Of a stretch of 64,000 nucleotides of DNA, positions 16,468 to 24,511 are shown piece after piece. The translations under genes and the position numbers were made by a program. Origin of the DNA: an uncultured Eubacteriales bacterium (lineage in GTDB: Bacteria; Bacillota; Clostridia; Christensenellales; Borkfalkiaceae); NCBI GenBank assembly GCA_900540805.1, contig UQHL01000012.1, positions 25,280 through 89,279 of the forward strand. Direction: 5' to 3'. Below the pieces are notes generated by a model. The model was not told the origin of the DNA. It searched no databases and saw nothing but the letters and a program-made list of their open reading frames with translations. Positions within the stretch are counted from its first letter, which is position 1, and every line of letters begins with the position of its first letter.

Positions 16468-18345
16468 TCATAAACTCGACGCGGCGCCATTCCAATCGCG
16501 CCAAGAGATAATTTCTCCGTCCTTGCTTTTTACCAGCGGCAGCCTTTCCTCCTCCAGCTCCGCTATCCACTCCGTTTTCCCTTCAACGTAAGCTTCGAGA
16601 ACGTCTTTGACGATCTCCAGACGGAATGCGGCTCCACCGAGCGAGTTGTCCCAATATTCGCTGCCCTGCGGCTTAGCGAAAGAAAGGAAATAACTGCGGT
16701 AACTCTTATGAAAGCCGCGTAGCTTTTCCGCCGTTTGAGGAAGCTTTTCGGCGATCGCCTTCAGCGCGGCTTTATCCTCTTTATCATAGGCCGCCTTAAT
16801 ATTTTTACCGAGTTCCGCGCGGTGGGAAAGCGTTTCGCATAAAATGCTTTCCAGCTCAAAGATATAGGCATACGGGGAAACGCGCTCCGAAAGCTCTTTC
16901 AGTTCGGCCGCCTTCGCCGCATATTCCTCCTGCGCACCGTCGGGAATGTGTCTGTCCAGAAGCCCGCAAAGAGGATCGTTTGCCAGGGCGTAAAAAGGCA
17001 GGTTGTTACCCTCCGCAACCGCAAGCTCGGAGCTTTCGTTCCCAATCACGTTCGGGCTGTCGAGCAGGCAAAACTCCGAATAAGTATATCCGAAAAGAAA
17101 TTTGCAGCGCTTCTCCAAATCTATCCCCTCGCTTTCGCTCGTTTTTTCCGCGTAATTGTAATAGGACGGCAACACCGCAAACGGAGAAATTTTGCTCCCC
17201 CACCAGGTAACGAGAAGGTCGTCGATCCCGCATTGCAGACAGCCCTCGCGCGCCGTATCCACCAACCGTTCCGTAATACGGTTTTCGGGCGCGAAAGAGG
17301 TATAGCCGTGCGCCATGCTCGCAAAAGACACGTCGGGAGAAAGCTGACGGATATATCCGACGAAACGTTTGAACTCCGCCGTGTCGCGGATGACATAATT
17401 CCAAAAGATTAGCCGCACTTTAGGGAAACTTTCCCGTATTTCGCGGCTGAAATCCCGCCACAGCCATACGGGCGGCGTAATGTATCCCTTATAATTTATC
17501 TCGAACAAGTTGTCAAACCAAACGGCGGGCTTTGTAAAGCCGTACTTTTCGGCAAGCGCAATAACCCTTTTTAAGTGTCGGATAAACAGCAGCGATCGGT
17601 CGGGGCCGCTGTCGTCGATAAACCAATGATACCGCCCGAAACCCATAAAATAGGCTTCGTCCATTCCCAAATTGATTTTATCCGTACTAAAACAGTCCGC
17701 AAGGCTTTTCAGCATATTTTCTATCAGCTCGTACGTACGGGGATAATCGACGAGCAGCGTATCGCGTATATCGTGAAGTTCGCCGTATGCTTCCCACTTA
17801 AACAGTTGCGAAAGGTGTCCGAGCGTTTGAATACACGGCACAAGCTCCACCCCGAACAAGCGGGCATACGACACCATTTCTTTCAGTTCTTCCTTTGTAT
17901 ATCTGCCCTTTTTATAGCCAAAATAGGGTTCCCCGGGTATTTCATACGTCGTTTCGGTATATAATTCCAAATATGTATATCCCATCAGGGCATGCTGACG
18001 AACAAGCTGTTTTACCGTCGGGAGGTTCAGCACGGAAACGCTGCAATTTTGCATAGTTCCCAGCTCCTTCATCAGCGGCTTTACGCGGATCGTTTTGAGA
18101 TTGTTTTCTGCCACGGCCTGCAAGGCGAGCGAAAACGCCCTGAAAAACGAAACTTTGTCATAATAGATAAACGTCGTTTTTTCCTCTCCGCCTCTTACGG
18201 TAATTTCGCGGCTGTCGGATAAAACAGCTTCTATAAGGCGCCCGTTCTCGGAAAATTCAAAGCCCAGCTGCTTCCGCAGCTCCGAGAGGCCGGCTAAAAA
18301 AAATCCGTCCCCCGCATATCTTATCTTTATCACTTTTCTCTCCAT
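16468..18345 (-). CDS. GH20 exo-beta-N-acetylhexosaminidase, cytoplasmic GH20C-like
   Basis: Predicted retaining hexosaminidase using substrate-assisted catalysis to remove terminal beta-GlcNAc or beta-GalNAc. The product is 625 residues. The hallmark Asp-Glu pair is D229-E230 in INLGMDEAYFMG, and the barrel shows QTLGHLSQLF and VWLWRDF segments. The architecture resembles the pneumococcal GH20C type, with no signal peptide, so substrates must be imported as small oligosaccharides. A long helical C-terminal region (about 470-625) follows the barrel. The ATG at 18345 begins the conserved MERKVIK; no strong Shine-Dalgarno is seen and a hairpin precedes the gene, which may lower its expression relative to the upstream secreted protein. 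Confidence 0.88.
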   Translation of the reverse strand: MERKVIKIRYAGDGFFLAGLSELRKQLGFEFSENGRLIEAVLSDSREITVRGGEEKTTFIYYDKVSFFRAFSLALQAVAENNLKTIRVKPLMKELGTMQNCSVSVLNLPTVKQLVRQHALMGYTYLELYTETTYEIPGEPYFGYKKGRYTKEELKEMVSYARLFGVELVPCIQTLGHLSQLFKWEAYGELHDIRDTLLVDYPRTYELIENMLKSLADCFSTDKINLGMDEAYFMGFGRYHWFIDDSGPDRSLLFIRHLKRVIALAEKYGFTKPAVWFDNLFEINYKGYITPPVWLWRDFSREIRESFPKVRLIFWNYVIRDTAEFKRFVGYIRQLSPDVSFASMAHGYTSFAPENRITERLVDTAREGCLQCGIDDLLVTWWGSKISPFAVLPSYYNYAEKTSESEGIDLEKRCKFLFGYTYSEFCLLDSPNVIGNESSELAVAEGNNLPFYALANDPLCGLLDRHIPDGAQEEYAAKAAELKELSERVSPYAYIFELESILCETLSHRAELGKNIKAAYDKEDKAALKAIAEKLPQTAEKLRGFHKSYRSYFLSFAKPQGSEYWDNSLGGAAFRLEIVKDVLEAYVEGKTEWIAELEEERLPLVKSKDGEIISWRDWNGAASSL

Positions 18346-18375
18346 ATTTTTGACTTTAACGCTCCATCTTTGTTC

Positions 18376-18406
18376 CTGCCGCGGCAAAGGATTTTTGCCG
18401 CGGCAG
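18376..18406 (-). promoter_or_regulatory. Intercistronic hairpin after the secreted-protein gene
   Basis: Perfect 13-base stem (18376-18388 with 18394-18406) with a short loop and no T-run, placed between the stop of the secreted protein and the GH20 start. It is probably an mRNA-stabilising or processing element. Confidence 0.6.
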
Positions 18407-18420
18407 AATGAAGCTCTTTT

Positions 18421-20463
18421 TTACTGCGTTTTGCTTCCCGCATAAATCGCCAATTCGTCTATATAGAACGTCGCTGTTTCGACACCGGCAATCTCCGTAT
18501 TTAATGAAAATCTGTATTTCGTGACGCCTACCGTGTGCATATCGGGACATAAATCGGACAGCTTAAATTCTATTCTTTTCCATTCGGTATTGTTTGGAAG
18601 ATTCTTATCCACACCTTTAATATAACTGCCGAAGTCGGTTCCGTAGCCCTCACTCCAAACAGAGCCGTCCTGCGTCGTCTGTAAACGTCCCGTCAAAGTA
18701 ATCCACCTGTCGTTTTCAAGCGGCGCCTTCTGCTTAAACCAGAACCCCACGTATAAATTCGACCAATCCGTAGCCGAAGTGAGCCCAAAGATATCCGCTT
18801 TCCCCACTTCGCTCTCTATATACAGGAAACGACCGCGGGCGGGGCTCCCTGCCGGCTGTCCCGTCGAGCCCTTCGTAAACGTATATTTTAAGGACGAATT
18901 TCCCGCTTTGACGTACGCGGTGTCCGTGTTTATTTCCGAGGTATAGTTGCCGCTTAGAGACGTGAGGCTTTTCACTTTTACCTCACTTGCGTCCATGAGG
19001 GCTTTGCCGAATATCTTCAGTCCGTCGATATGAAAAGTTACGGGCTGCTCCCCTCCGATTTCCGAGCAGAGCGCAAAGCGATAGGCATCGACGTTTTGCG
19101 TGTGCATATCCTCAAACAATCCGTTGAGCGGGAACTCGACGTATTGCCAATCGGCGTTAGGTCCGATATCTTTATTCGCCACATAACCGCCGAACGTCAT
19201 TTCGGCGCTGCCCTTCCAAACACCGCCCGACCGATTTTGCCAACGGACGGCAAGGTTGAGCGCCTGATTCGTTTTGACGTAAAAACCGACGTAGAGATTT
19301 CTCCAATCCGTTTCAGTCCCGAACAGGCCGAACGCATCGTTACCGGAAACGGCCGTTACTTCTTCCAGATAGAGAAATCTACCTCTGAGGGAAGTAATGA
19401 TTCCGCTGCCGGGATTTACCGGCATTCCGTTTATAAACGTGTATTTAAGGGAAGATACGCCCTCTTTTACTGTTGTATTATCTATTTCCGCGCGATAGTT
19501 TTCCGACCATTCGGCGGTTTTTACGATTGTTTTTTCCGATTCGTCCGCCGCCGTAACAGAAATTTCAAACGCTTCGCTGTAAAGGCCGCTCGATTCGGCC
19601 ATAATTGTCGCCGTACCTGCCGCCAGAGCAGTGAGCTCACCCGTATCGGGATCCACCGCAACCACCTCGGGCGCGGACGAAGTCCATTCCGAAACGATAT
19701 GCACTTTTGAAGATACGCTCAACACAAGCGTTGCACAGTCGTTTACATACATGGCAGAAGGCCCCGAAATTTCATACGCTAAAGCGCTTCCGCCCAGCAC
19801 GTTTCGTATCCCCGTCGTCACAAACTCTTCCAGAATAGGTTTATTTGACGTCAGCAGTGCAAATTCTTCAGGAGAATTTTTTTCAAGGTCTTCCGCATGA
19901 TAAACAAGCTTATTCAGCGCGCGGCTGGACACCTCCTGCACCGAACGGATATTGTCCGAAAACCCCGCGTAAGCATACTCCGCCGTTCCGCCTTCGCCCG
20001 TTTTCTTAAACGCGACGCCAAACCATTCGCGGTCGTAATTTTGTTCCAAAATCCCCACGATACTGTGCTCGAAATAACAAAGCTCGCCGCGTGTTTGCGC
20101 CGTTAGGTTTTCCACCACCGTAGGCGCCTTTGTTATCTTTCCTTCCTCATACGCTTTAGTAAACGCTTTTACATAGTCGGTCGTTTCGCCCAAAACTACG
20201 CCCGCCTTTGAAAAATAGTCGTTTGGAACGATTAAAAATCCGTAATTATCCTCCGCACGGTACTCCGCCGCAGGCAGAACGGCCTGAAACTTTACCCCCG
20301 AAGGCTCGTTCAGACGAATAGACGCGCCCGCCGACATAGACAAACCGCTTTCCGTTGCCGCTGAGGCTGAAATAAATCGCCCCCCCCCCGCGCACAATGC
20401 GCCTGCACACAGCGAACAAACAAATACCCCAAGACACGTCAATAAGATATTGTTTCTTTTCAT
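18421..20463 (-). CDS. Secreted multidomain protein: GAS(V/I)R-type N-domain, BIG2-like domain, two carbohydrate-binding-like modules
   Basis: A 680-residue exported protein. The signal peptide covers about residues 1-37 and is encoded through a run of ten G (20380-20389), a possible phase-variation site. Next come a domain with MSAGASIRLNEPSGVKFQ, a BIG2-like Ig domain ending ALAAGTATIMAESSG, and two tandem beta-sandwich-like modules of about 170 residues ending in FHIDGLKIFG and FYIDELAIYAG. The modules match those of the lipoprotein gene upstream. There is no LPXTG or transmembrane anchor, so it may be released or held by binding glycan. The start at 20463 overlaps the stop of the 42-residue peptide gene (ATGA), with GGAGGA in front. 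A binding rather than enzymatic role is inferred. Confidence 0.85.
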   Translation of the reverse strand: MKRNNILLTCLGVFVCSLCAGALCAGGGRFISASAATESGLSMSAGASIRLNEPSGVKFQAVLPAAEYRAEDNYGFLIVPNDYFSKAGVVLGETTDYVKAFTKAYEEGKITKAPTVVENLTAQTRGELCYFEHSIVGILEQNYDREWFGVAFKKTGEGGTAEYAYAGFSDNIRSVQEVSSRALNKLVYHAEDLEKNSPEEFALLTSNKPILEEFVTTGIRNVLGGSALAYEISGPSAMYVNDCATLVLSVSSKVHIVSEWTSSAPEVVAVDPDTGELTALAAGTATIMAESSGLYSEAFEISVTAADESEKTIVKTAEWSENYRAEIDNTTVKEGVSSLKYTFINGMPVNPGSGIITSLRGRFLYLEEVTAVSGNDAFGLFGTETDWRNLYVGFYVKTNQALNLAVRWQNRSGGVWKGSAEMTFGGYVANKDIGPNADWQYVEFPLNGLFEDMHTQNVDAYRFALCSEIGGEQPVTFHIDGLKIFGKALMDASEVKVKSLTSLSGNYTSEINTDTAYVKAGNSSLKYTFTKGSTGQPAGSPARGRFLYIESEVGKADIFGLTSATDWSNLYVGFWFKQKAPLENDRWITLTGRLQTTQDGSVWSEGYGTDFGSYIKGVDKNLPNNTEWKRIEFKLSDLCPDMHTVGVTKYRFSLNTEIAGVETATFYIDELAIYAGSKTQ

Positions 20464-20588
20464 TCGTCGGTCCTCCATATATCGTCGTAGATATCGTAAG
20501 TGATCTCTTTATCGCCGCTGGTCGTGATCACGTCATTTGCTTCCCACTCATATACCTCGCATTCCGGTGCCTCATAACGTTTTTGCAT
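20460..20588 (-). CDS. 42-residue peptide with a DVITTSG motif, coupled to the secreted protein
   Basis: A short but well-supported gene: AAGGAGG lies just before ATG 20588, and its TGA overlaps the next ATG. The product begins MQKRYEAPECEVYEWE, continues with the DVITTSG motif near residues 18-24 and ends in an acidic, Tyr/Trp-containing tail (DIYDDIWRTDE). It has no signal peptide or membrane segment. I do not recognise a family with certainty; the pattern of a YExPxxEV head followed by D(V/I)xTxSG recalls small conserved peptides of Clostridia. It could be a modified peptide precursor, a small regulator, or simply a coupling leader for the next gene. Confidence 0.7.
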   Translation of the reverse strand: MQKRYEAPECEVYEWEANDVITTSGDKEITYDIYDDIWRTDE

Positions 20589-20632
20589 TTCTTATCCTCC
20601 TTATGATACAAAATATTTTTTTTCAAAAAATT

Positions 20633-22657
20633 TTACTGCGCTTTGCTTCCCGCATAAATCGCCAATTCGTCTATATAGAACGTCGCCGTTTCCGCCGAGG
20701 TTTCCGTATTTAACGAAAATCTGTATTTCGTGACGTCCGTCTTATACATATCGGGGAACAGATCGGAAATCTTAAACTCCACGTATTGCCATTCCGTGTT
20801 GTTGGGACGATCGCTGTTCGCCTCGTATCTGCCGAAGCTCATTTCGTCGCTTCCCTTAAACGTCGTGCCGTCCTGAGAGGTTTGGAAACGCACCGCGAGA
20901 TTGACCCAGGCATTTTCCAGAACAGCCTCCTGCTTAAACCAGAAGCCCACATATAAATTCGACCAATCCGCAGCCGAAGTGAGCCCAAAGAGATCCGTTT
21001 CCCCCACTTCGCTCTCTATATACAGGAAACGACCTCTGGCAGGGCTCCCTGCGGGTTCCCCCGTCGCACCCTTCGTAAACGTATATTTTAAGGACGAATT
21101 TCCCGCTTTGACGTACGCGGCGTCGGCGTTTATTTCCGAGGTATAGTTATCGCTTAAAGCCGTCAGGGTCTTTATTTTCGTATCCCTTGCGTCCACGGGC
21201 GCTTTACTGAATATCTTCAGTCCGTCGATATAGAAGGAGACGGGCACGCCGTCCTGCGCGGACGCGATCTCGTTGCAAAGACACAGCTTATAGGCCGCCA
21301 CCTCCTCGGTGTAGAGCTCGAAAAGATCGGACAGGGCAAATTCCACATACTGCCATTCGCTGCTCGCGGGGATATCCTTATGCGCCGTATAGCTGCCGAA
21401 CTGCATCTCCTCGGCGCCCTTAAACGTTTTTCCGTCCGCCGAATTTTGAAAACGAACCGCGATGTTCAAAGCGTTTGTCGGCGAGTTGACCCAAAAGCCG
21501 AGATAGACGTTTTTCCAATCGTCAATCGTGAAATAATCGTTCAACGCACCGTCGGCGGAAAGAAGAAAGTTGCCGCGCATGGATGTCGGATAATTTTTCA
21601 GCGGGTCGCGGGTAAACGTATATTTTACCGAGGAGGCGCCTTCCTTTACTATCTCCGTATCGGTAGTCGCGGTATAGTTGGGCGAATACGAGGTGTAACA
21701 AACCATTTTTCTGTCCAATTCGTCTCCAGGAAGGCTTTCATAAGCCGCCCGCTTGATTTCTTCTTCCGTACGGGTTTCCAGATCGGGAAACTTTTCCGCG
21801 CTGTAATCCGCGATGTCTATGTTGCAAAGATAAACCGTATAGTCGTAAGGCGCGCGCTGCGTCTCGTCCGCACAGCGGATCTTAAACGAAAAGCCTCCCT
21901 TTTCCGAAAAATAGTTTTCCGTATAACCGATGCTGCGCAGCGACCAGGTGATTTTCGTCCACTCTCCTGCGGGAAGCTCGTCGTTCATATAGATTTCGTA
22001 CGCCTCCGAATCCTTCGTCAGCTGCCAGCCGAGCTGCAAATTGTAGGGCGCGGCGTTATAGATATCCATCGTAAAGACCGCGTTTGCCCAATCCGTTACG
22101 CTGCACTCGGAAACGCCTTGCATAAAGCTTCCGAAATTCACGCCGTCGTTGGTGATGTTCAAATGATCATACGAGCCCATATACCGCATGGAAAGAGCCG
22201 TTTCCGCATTCCCCGACAGGTATTCCTTGCAGGCGGAAAGCGTTTTGATGACGCCCTCGTCGCACCAGGAGCTTATAAGTGCGTCCAAAACGGCGTTCGA
22301 GTTGAAATTGATCTTGATTTCCACCACTTCGCTGTCCTTACTGCCGTCTTTTTCGCCCTCGATCTCCAGCGTGACGTCATAAGGCTCGTTCTGCGTAAAA
22401 ACGGTGCCGTCATTGGGAATATCGTGCTTTTTGAATTCCCCGTCAAGGTAAAAAAGCTGTTTGATCGTATAGTTTACGCCCGCTTCCTTTTCTACCACGT
22501 TATCGATGGAATATGCCTTGCCTATATAAAGCGGCGCGCGGAACACCTCGTCTTTCAGGGTAAGCACGTAGGCCGCCGACGGTGCGCCGCACGCGACCGA
22601 AGCAAATAAAAAAACCACACAGATAAACAGCGCCGCTATTCTTAATTTTCCTTTCAT
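20633..22657 (-). CDS. Secreted lipoprotein with two carbohydrate-binding-like modules
   Basis: A 674-residue exported protein. The signal sequence ends FASVACGAP, a probable though imperfect lipobox with Cys at about residue 23. An N-terminal region of about 290 residues is unrecognised and includes an Ig-like stretch. Two modules of about 170 residues follow, with SSVKYTFTR/SSLKYTFTK, a WxNxYLGFW-like strand and FYIDGLKIF/FYIDELAIYAG endings. The last module is nearly the same, at DNA level too, as the last module of the neighbouring secreted protein. It directly follows the permease genes, so it may capture glycans at the cell surface for the transporter. ATG 22657 is preferred, with AAGGAG seven bases upstream. 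Confidence 0.82.
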   Translation of the reverse strand: MKGKLRIAALFICVVFLFASVACGAPSAAYVLTLKDEVFRAPLYIGKAYSIDNVVEKEAGVNYTIKQLFYLDGEFKKHDIPNDGTVFTQNEPYDVTLEIEGEKDGSKDSEVVEIKINFNSNAVLDALISSWCDEGVIKTLSACKEYLSGNAETALSMRYMGSYDHLNITNDGVNFGSFMQGVSECSVTDWANAVFTMDIYNAAPYNLQLGWQLTKDSEAYEIYMNDELPAGEWTKITWSLRSIGYTENYFSEKGGFSFKIRCADETQRAPYDYTVYLCNIDIADYSAEKFPDLETRTEEEIKRAAYESLPGDELDRKMVCYTSYSPNYTATTDTEIVKEGASSVKYTFTRDPLKNYPTSMRGNFLLSADGALNDYFTIDDWKNVYLGFWVNSPTNALNIAVRFQNSADGKTFKGAEEMQFGSYTAHKDIPASSEWQYVEFALSDLFELYTEEVAAYKLCLCNEIASAQDGVPVSFYIDGLKIFSKAPVDARDTKIKTLTALSDNYTSEINADAAYVKAGNSSLKYTFTKGATGEPAGSPARGRFLYIESEVGETDLFGLTSAADWSNLYVGFWFKQEAVLENAWVNLAVRFQTSQDGTTFKGSDEMSFGRYEANSDRPNNTEWQYVEFKISDLFPDMYKTDVTKYRFSLNTETSAETATFYIDELAIYAGSKAQ

Positions 22658-22683
22658 AACCTTTCTCCTTATCATTTAAGGCC

Positions 22684-23559
22684 TTAAGCCTTAATACCGC
22701 CTTCCAGATTTATCGAAAAAATTTTATTTTGCGTAAACACGTACAGAATGAGTACGGGGATCACGGAAATAATGAGGGCTGCGAAATACATGGTCGTTCC
22801 CCCCTCCGTAAAAGCCGAAAGAGTTTTGAGATTGTACAGTCCCGCCGAAAGGGTGGGATGGCTTTGCAGGTAGATCATCGGGGTCATATAATCCCCCCAC
22901 AGCGAAATAACCGCCGAAAGCCACATGGTAAACACTGCGGGCGAAACCATCGGCAGCATGATCCGCAAAAATACGTAAAAGTTGCCCGCGCCGTCGATAA
23001 AAGCCGCCTCCGCATAATCCCACGATACGTTTTTGAAATAGGAATACACGATCAGAAACGTATAATCGAAGCCTCCGCACGCCGTTATCCACATCAACCA
23101 GATATTATCGACGATTCCTAAACTGCTCGCCAGAAGATAGCCCGCGCCCGCCGTCCCGAACAGGGGCAAAATTTGAACGACGATCGCTACGGAATAGATT
23201 ATCTTCCTTCCGCGGAAAGAATATTTGGATAAAATATACGCCGACATGCAGGAAGAAAAAACGTTCGCAACCGAAAAGGTAAGCGTAAAGATCAGGCTGT
23301 TGGCAAACATGCCGAGAATGTCGGTGTTTCGGTAGGTCAGGGAAAAAGCGTTGGCGTAATTTTTCCAGGCCCATACCTTAGGCAAGGCGAGCGTACTGTC
23401 GTTGAATTCTTTTACCGACTTAAAGGAATTGAAAAATACGTATATCATCGGAAGCAGAACCCAAATTGACAGAATCAACAAAAAAAGATGCATCAGCGGC
23501 AGAATGATTTTTTCCTGACCGGTGAATTTTTTCCAGCGGCTTTCCATTCTTTTATACAT
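22684..23559 (-). CDS. Sugar ABC transporter permease (MalG-type)
   Basis: A 291-residue inner-membrane permease with six predicted helices of the BPD_transp_1 fold. The EAA loop that contacts the ATPase is seen as EAAFIDGAGNFYVFLRIMLP. It forms the pore with the MalF-type permease encoded just upstream (10-base gap) and receives sugar from the solute-binding lipoprotein. The start at ATG 23559 (MYKRMES) has AAGGAG six bases upstream; a longer frame exists but overlaps the previous gene. No ATPase gene is present in the operon, so a shared MsmX-like ATPase is expected. Confidence 0.93.
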   Translation of the reverse strand: MYKRMESRWKKFTGQEKIILPLMHLFLLILSIWVLLPMIYVFFNSFKSVKEFNDSTLALPKVWAWKNYANAFSLTYRNTDILGMFANSLIFTLTFSVANVFSSCMSAYILSKYSFRGRKIIYSVAIVVQILPLFGTAGAGYLLASSLGIVDNIWLMWITACGGFDYTFLIVYSYFKNVSWDYAEAAFIDGAGNFYVFLRIMLPMVSPAVFTMWLSAVISLWGDYMTPMIYLQSHPTLSAGLYNLKTLSAFTEGGTTMYFAALIISVIPVLILYVFTQNKIFSINLEGGIKA

Positions 23560-23569
23560 ATTTTTCTCC

Positions 23570-24493
23570 TTAAAAATCCACGGGCGAAACGAGCTTTTCC
23601 GCAAGCCATCTCAAAACGAGGGTCAGCGGCGCGATAACTCCCGTCATGAGCAGGCCGATCGCCGCGGGGTAATTGAAGTTTTCCCCGCTCCCCGACGTCG
23701 CGCTGAGGGTATGGCTCACGAGAAAATATCCGAGATTGGTGGTGTTGTAGCTTCCGCCCGTCAGCAGCATAACGTCGTTGTACGCCGCCCAGCCGCCCGC
23801 AAAGGACATTACCCACATAATCCCCACCGTGGACCACGACAGGGGCAGCGCGAGATAGAAAAACTCACGAAACAGCCCGATGCCGTCGAGTTTGCCGCTG
23901 TCGAACAAGTCCTGCGGGATACGGTTGAGCGCGCCCGTGATCAAAAGCACCGTGGCGCCCGAAATACCCACCCGCGTGATGAAATAGGTCGGTCGGGCGG
24001 AAACGTAATTGCCGAGCAGGCCGCTTTGTAAGATCTCGAAATTCCAATCGACGGAAAGCGCCTTACCGATTTGGACGATGGGACCCGTCGCGTCGAGCAC
24101 ATACGTCTGCATCATCGTGATGATCACCGCGCCGACGATGGCGGGAATGTAAAAGACGACGCGAAAATACGTATGCCCGTAAAATTTTTTGAACAGAATA
24201 AACGACGCGAAAATCACGAGAGGCATGTTGACGAAATTGCCGATCGTAATTTCTATCAGCGTATTGATCAGGGCATATTTCAGCGGGCCGTCGTTTGAAA
24301 AATCCCGTTTCCAGGATTTGAAAAAGCGATCGAAATTTGCCAGTGAAAACTCCGTCGTATATTCGTCCTGAAACGCTATCGCAATCGAAGAAAAATTGAG
24401 ATACAGCCAAAACACGAGAAAGTGCGTCACCGGTATCGCCAGCATCAATACGATAAAAATTCTGTCTTTCGTTTTTTTGTTCAATGCGTCCAT
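23570..24493 (-). CDS. Sugar ABC transporter permease (MalF/UgpA-type)
   Basis: A 307-residue permease with six predicted helices and the EAA-loop equivalent DSGKLDGIGLFREFFYLALP, slightly divergent at the first residues. It pairs with the MalG-type permease downstream. The gene lies 18 bases after the solute-binding protein gene, giving the usual order binding protein, MalF, MalG. From the surrounding GH20 and GH109-like enzymes the cargo is probably an amino-sugar-containing oligosaccharide; that is inference. Confidence 0.93.
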   Translation of the reverse strand: MDALNKKTKDRIFIVLMLAIPVTHFLVFWLYLNFSSIAIAFQDEYTTEFSLANFDRFFKSWKRDFSNDGPLKYALINTLIEITIGNFVNMPLVIFASFILFKKFYGHTYFRVVFYIPAIVGAVIITMMQTYVLDATGPIVQIGKALSVDWNFEILQSGLLGNYVSARPTYFITRVGISGATVLLITGALNRIPQDLFDSGKLDGIGLFREFFYLALPLSWSTVGIMWVMSFAGGWAAYNDVMLLTGGSYNTTNLGYFLVSHTLSATSGSGENFNYPAAIGLLMTGVIAPLTLVLRWLAEKLVSPVDF

Positions 24494-24511
24494 ATCCTCA
24501 TCCCCGCCCGA

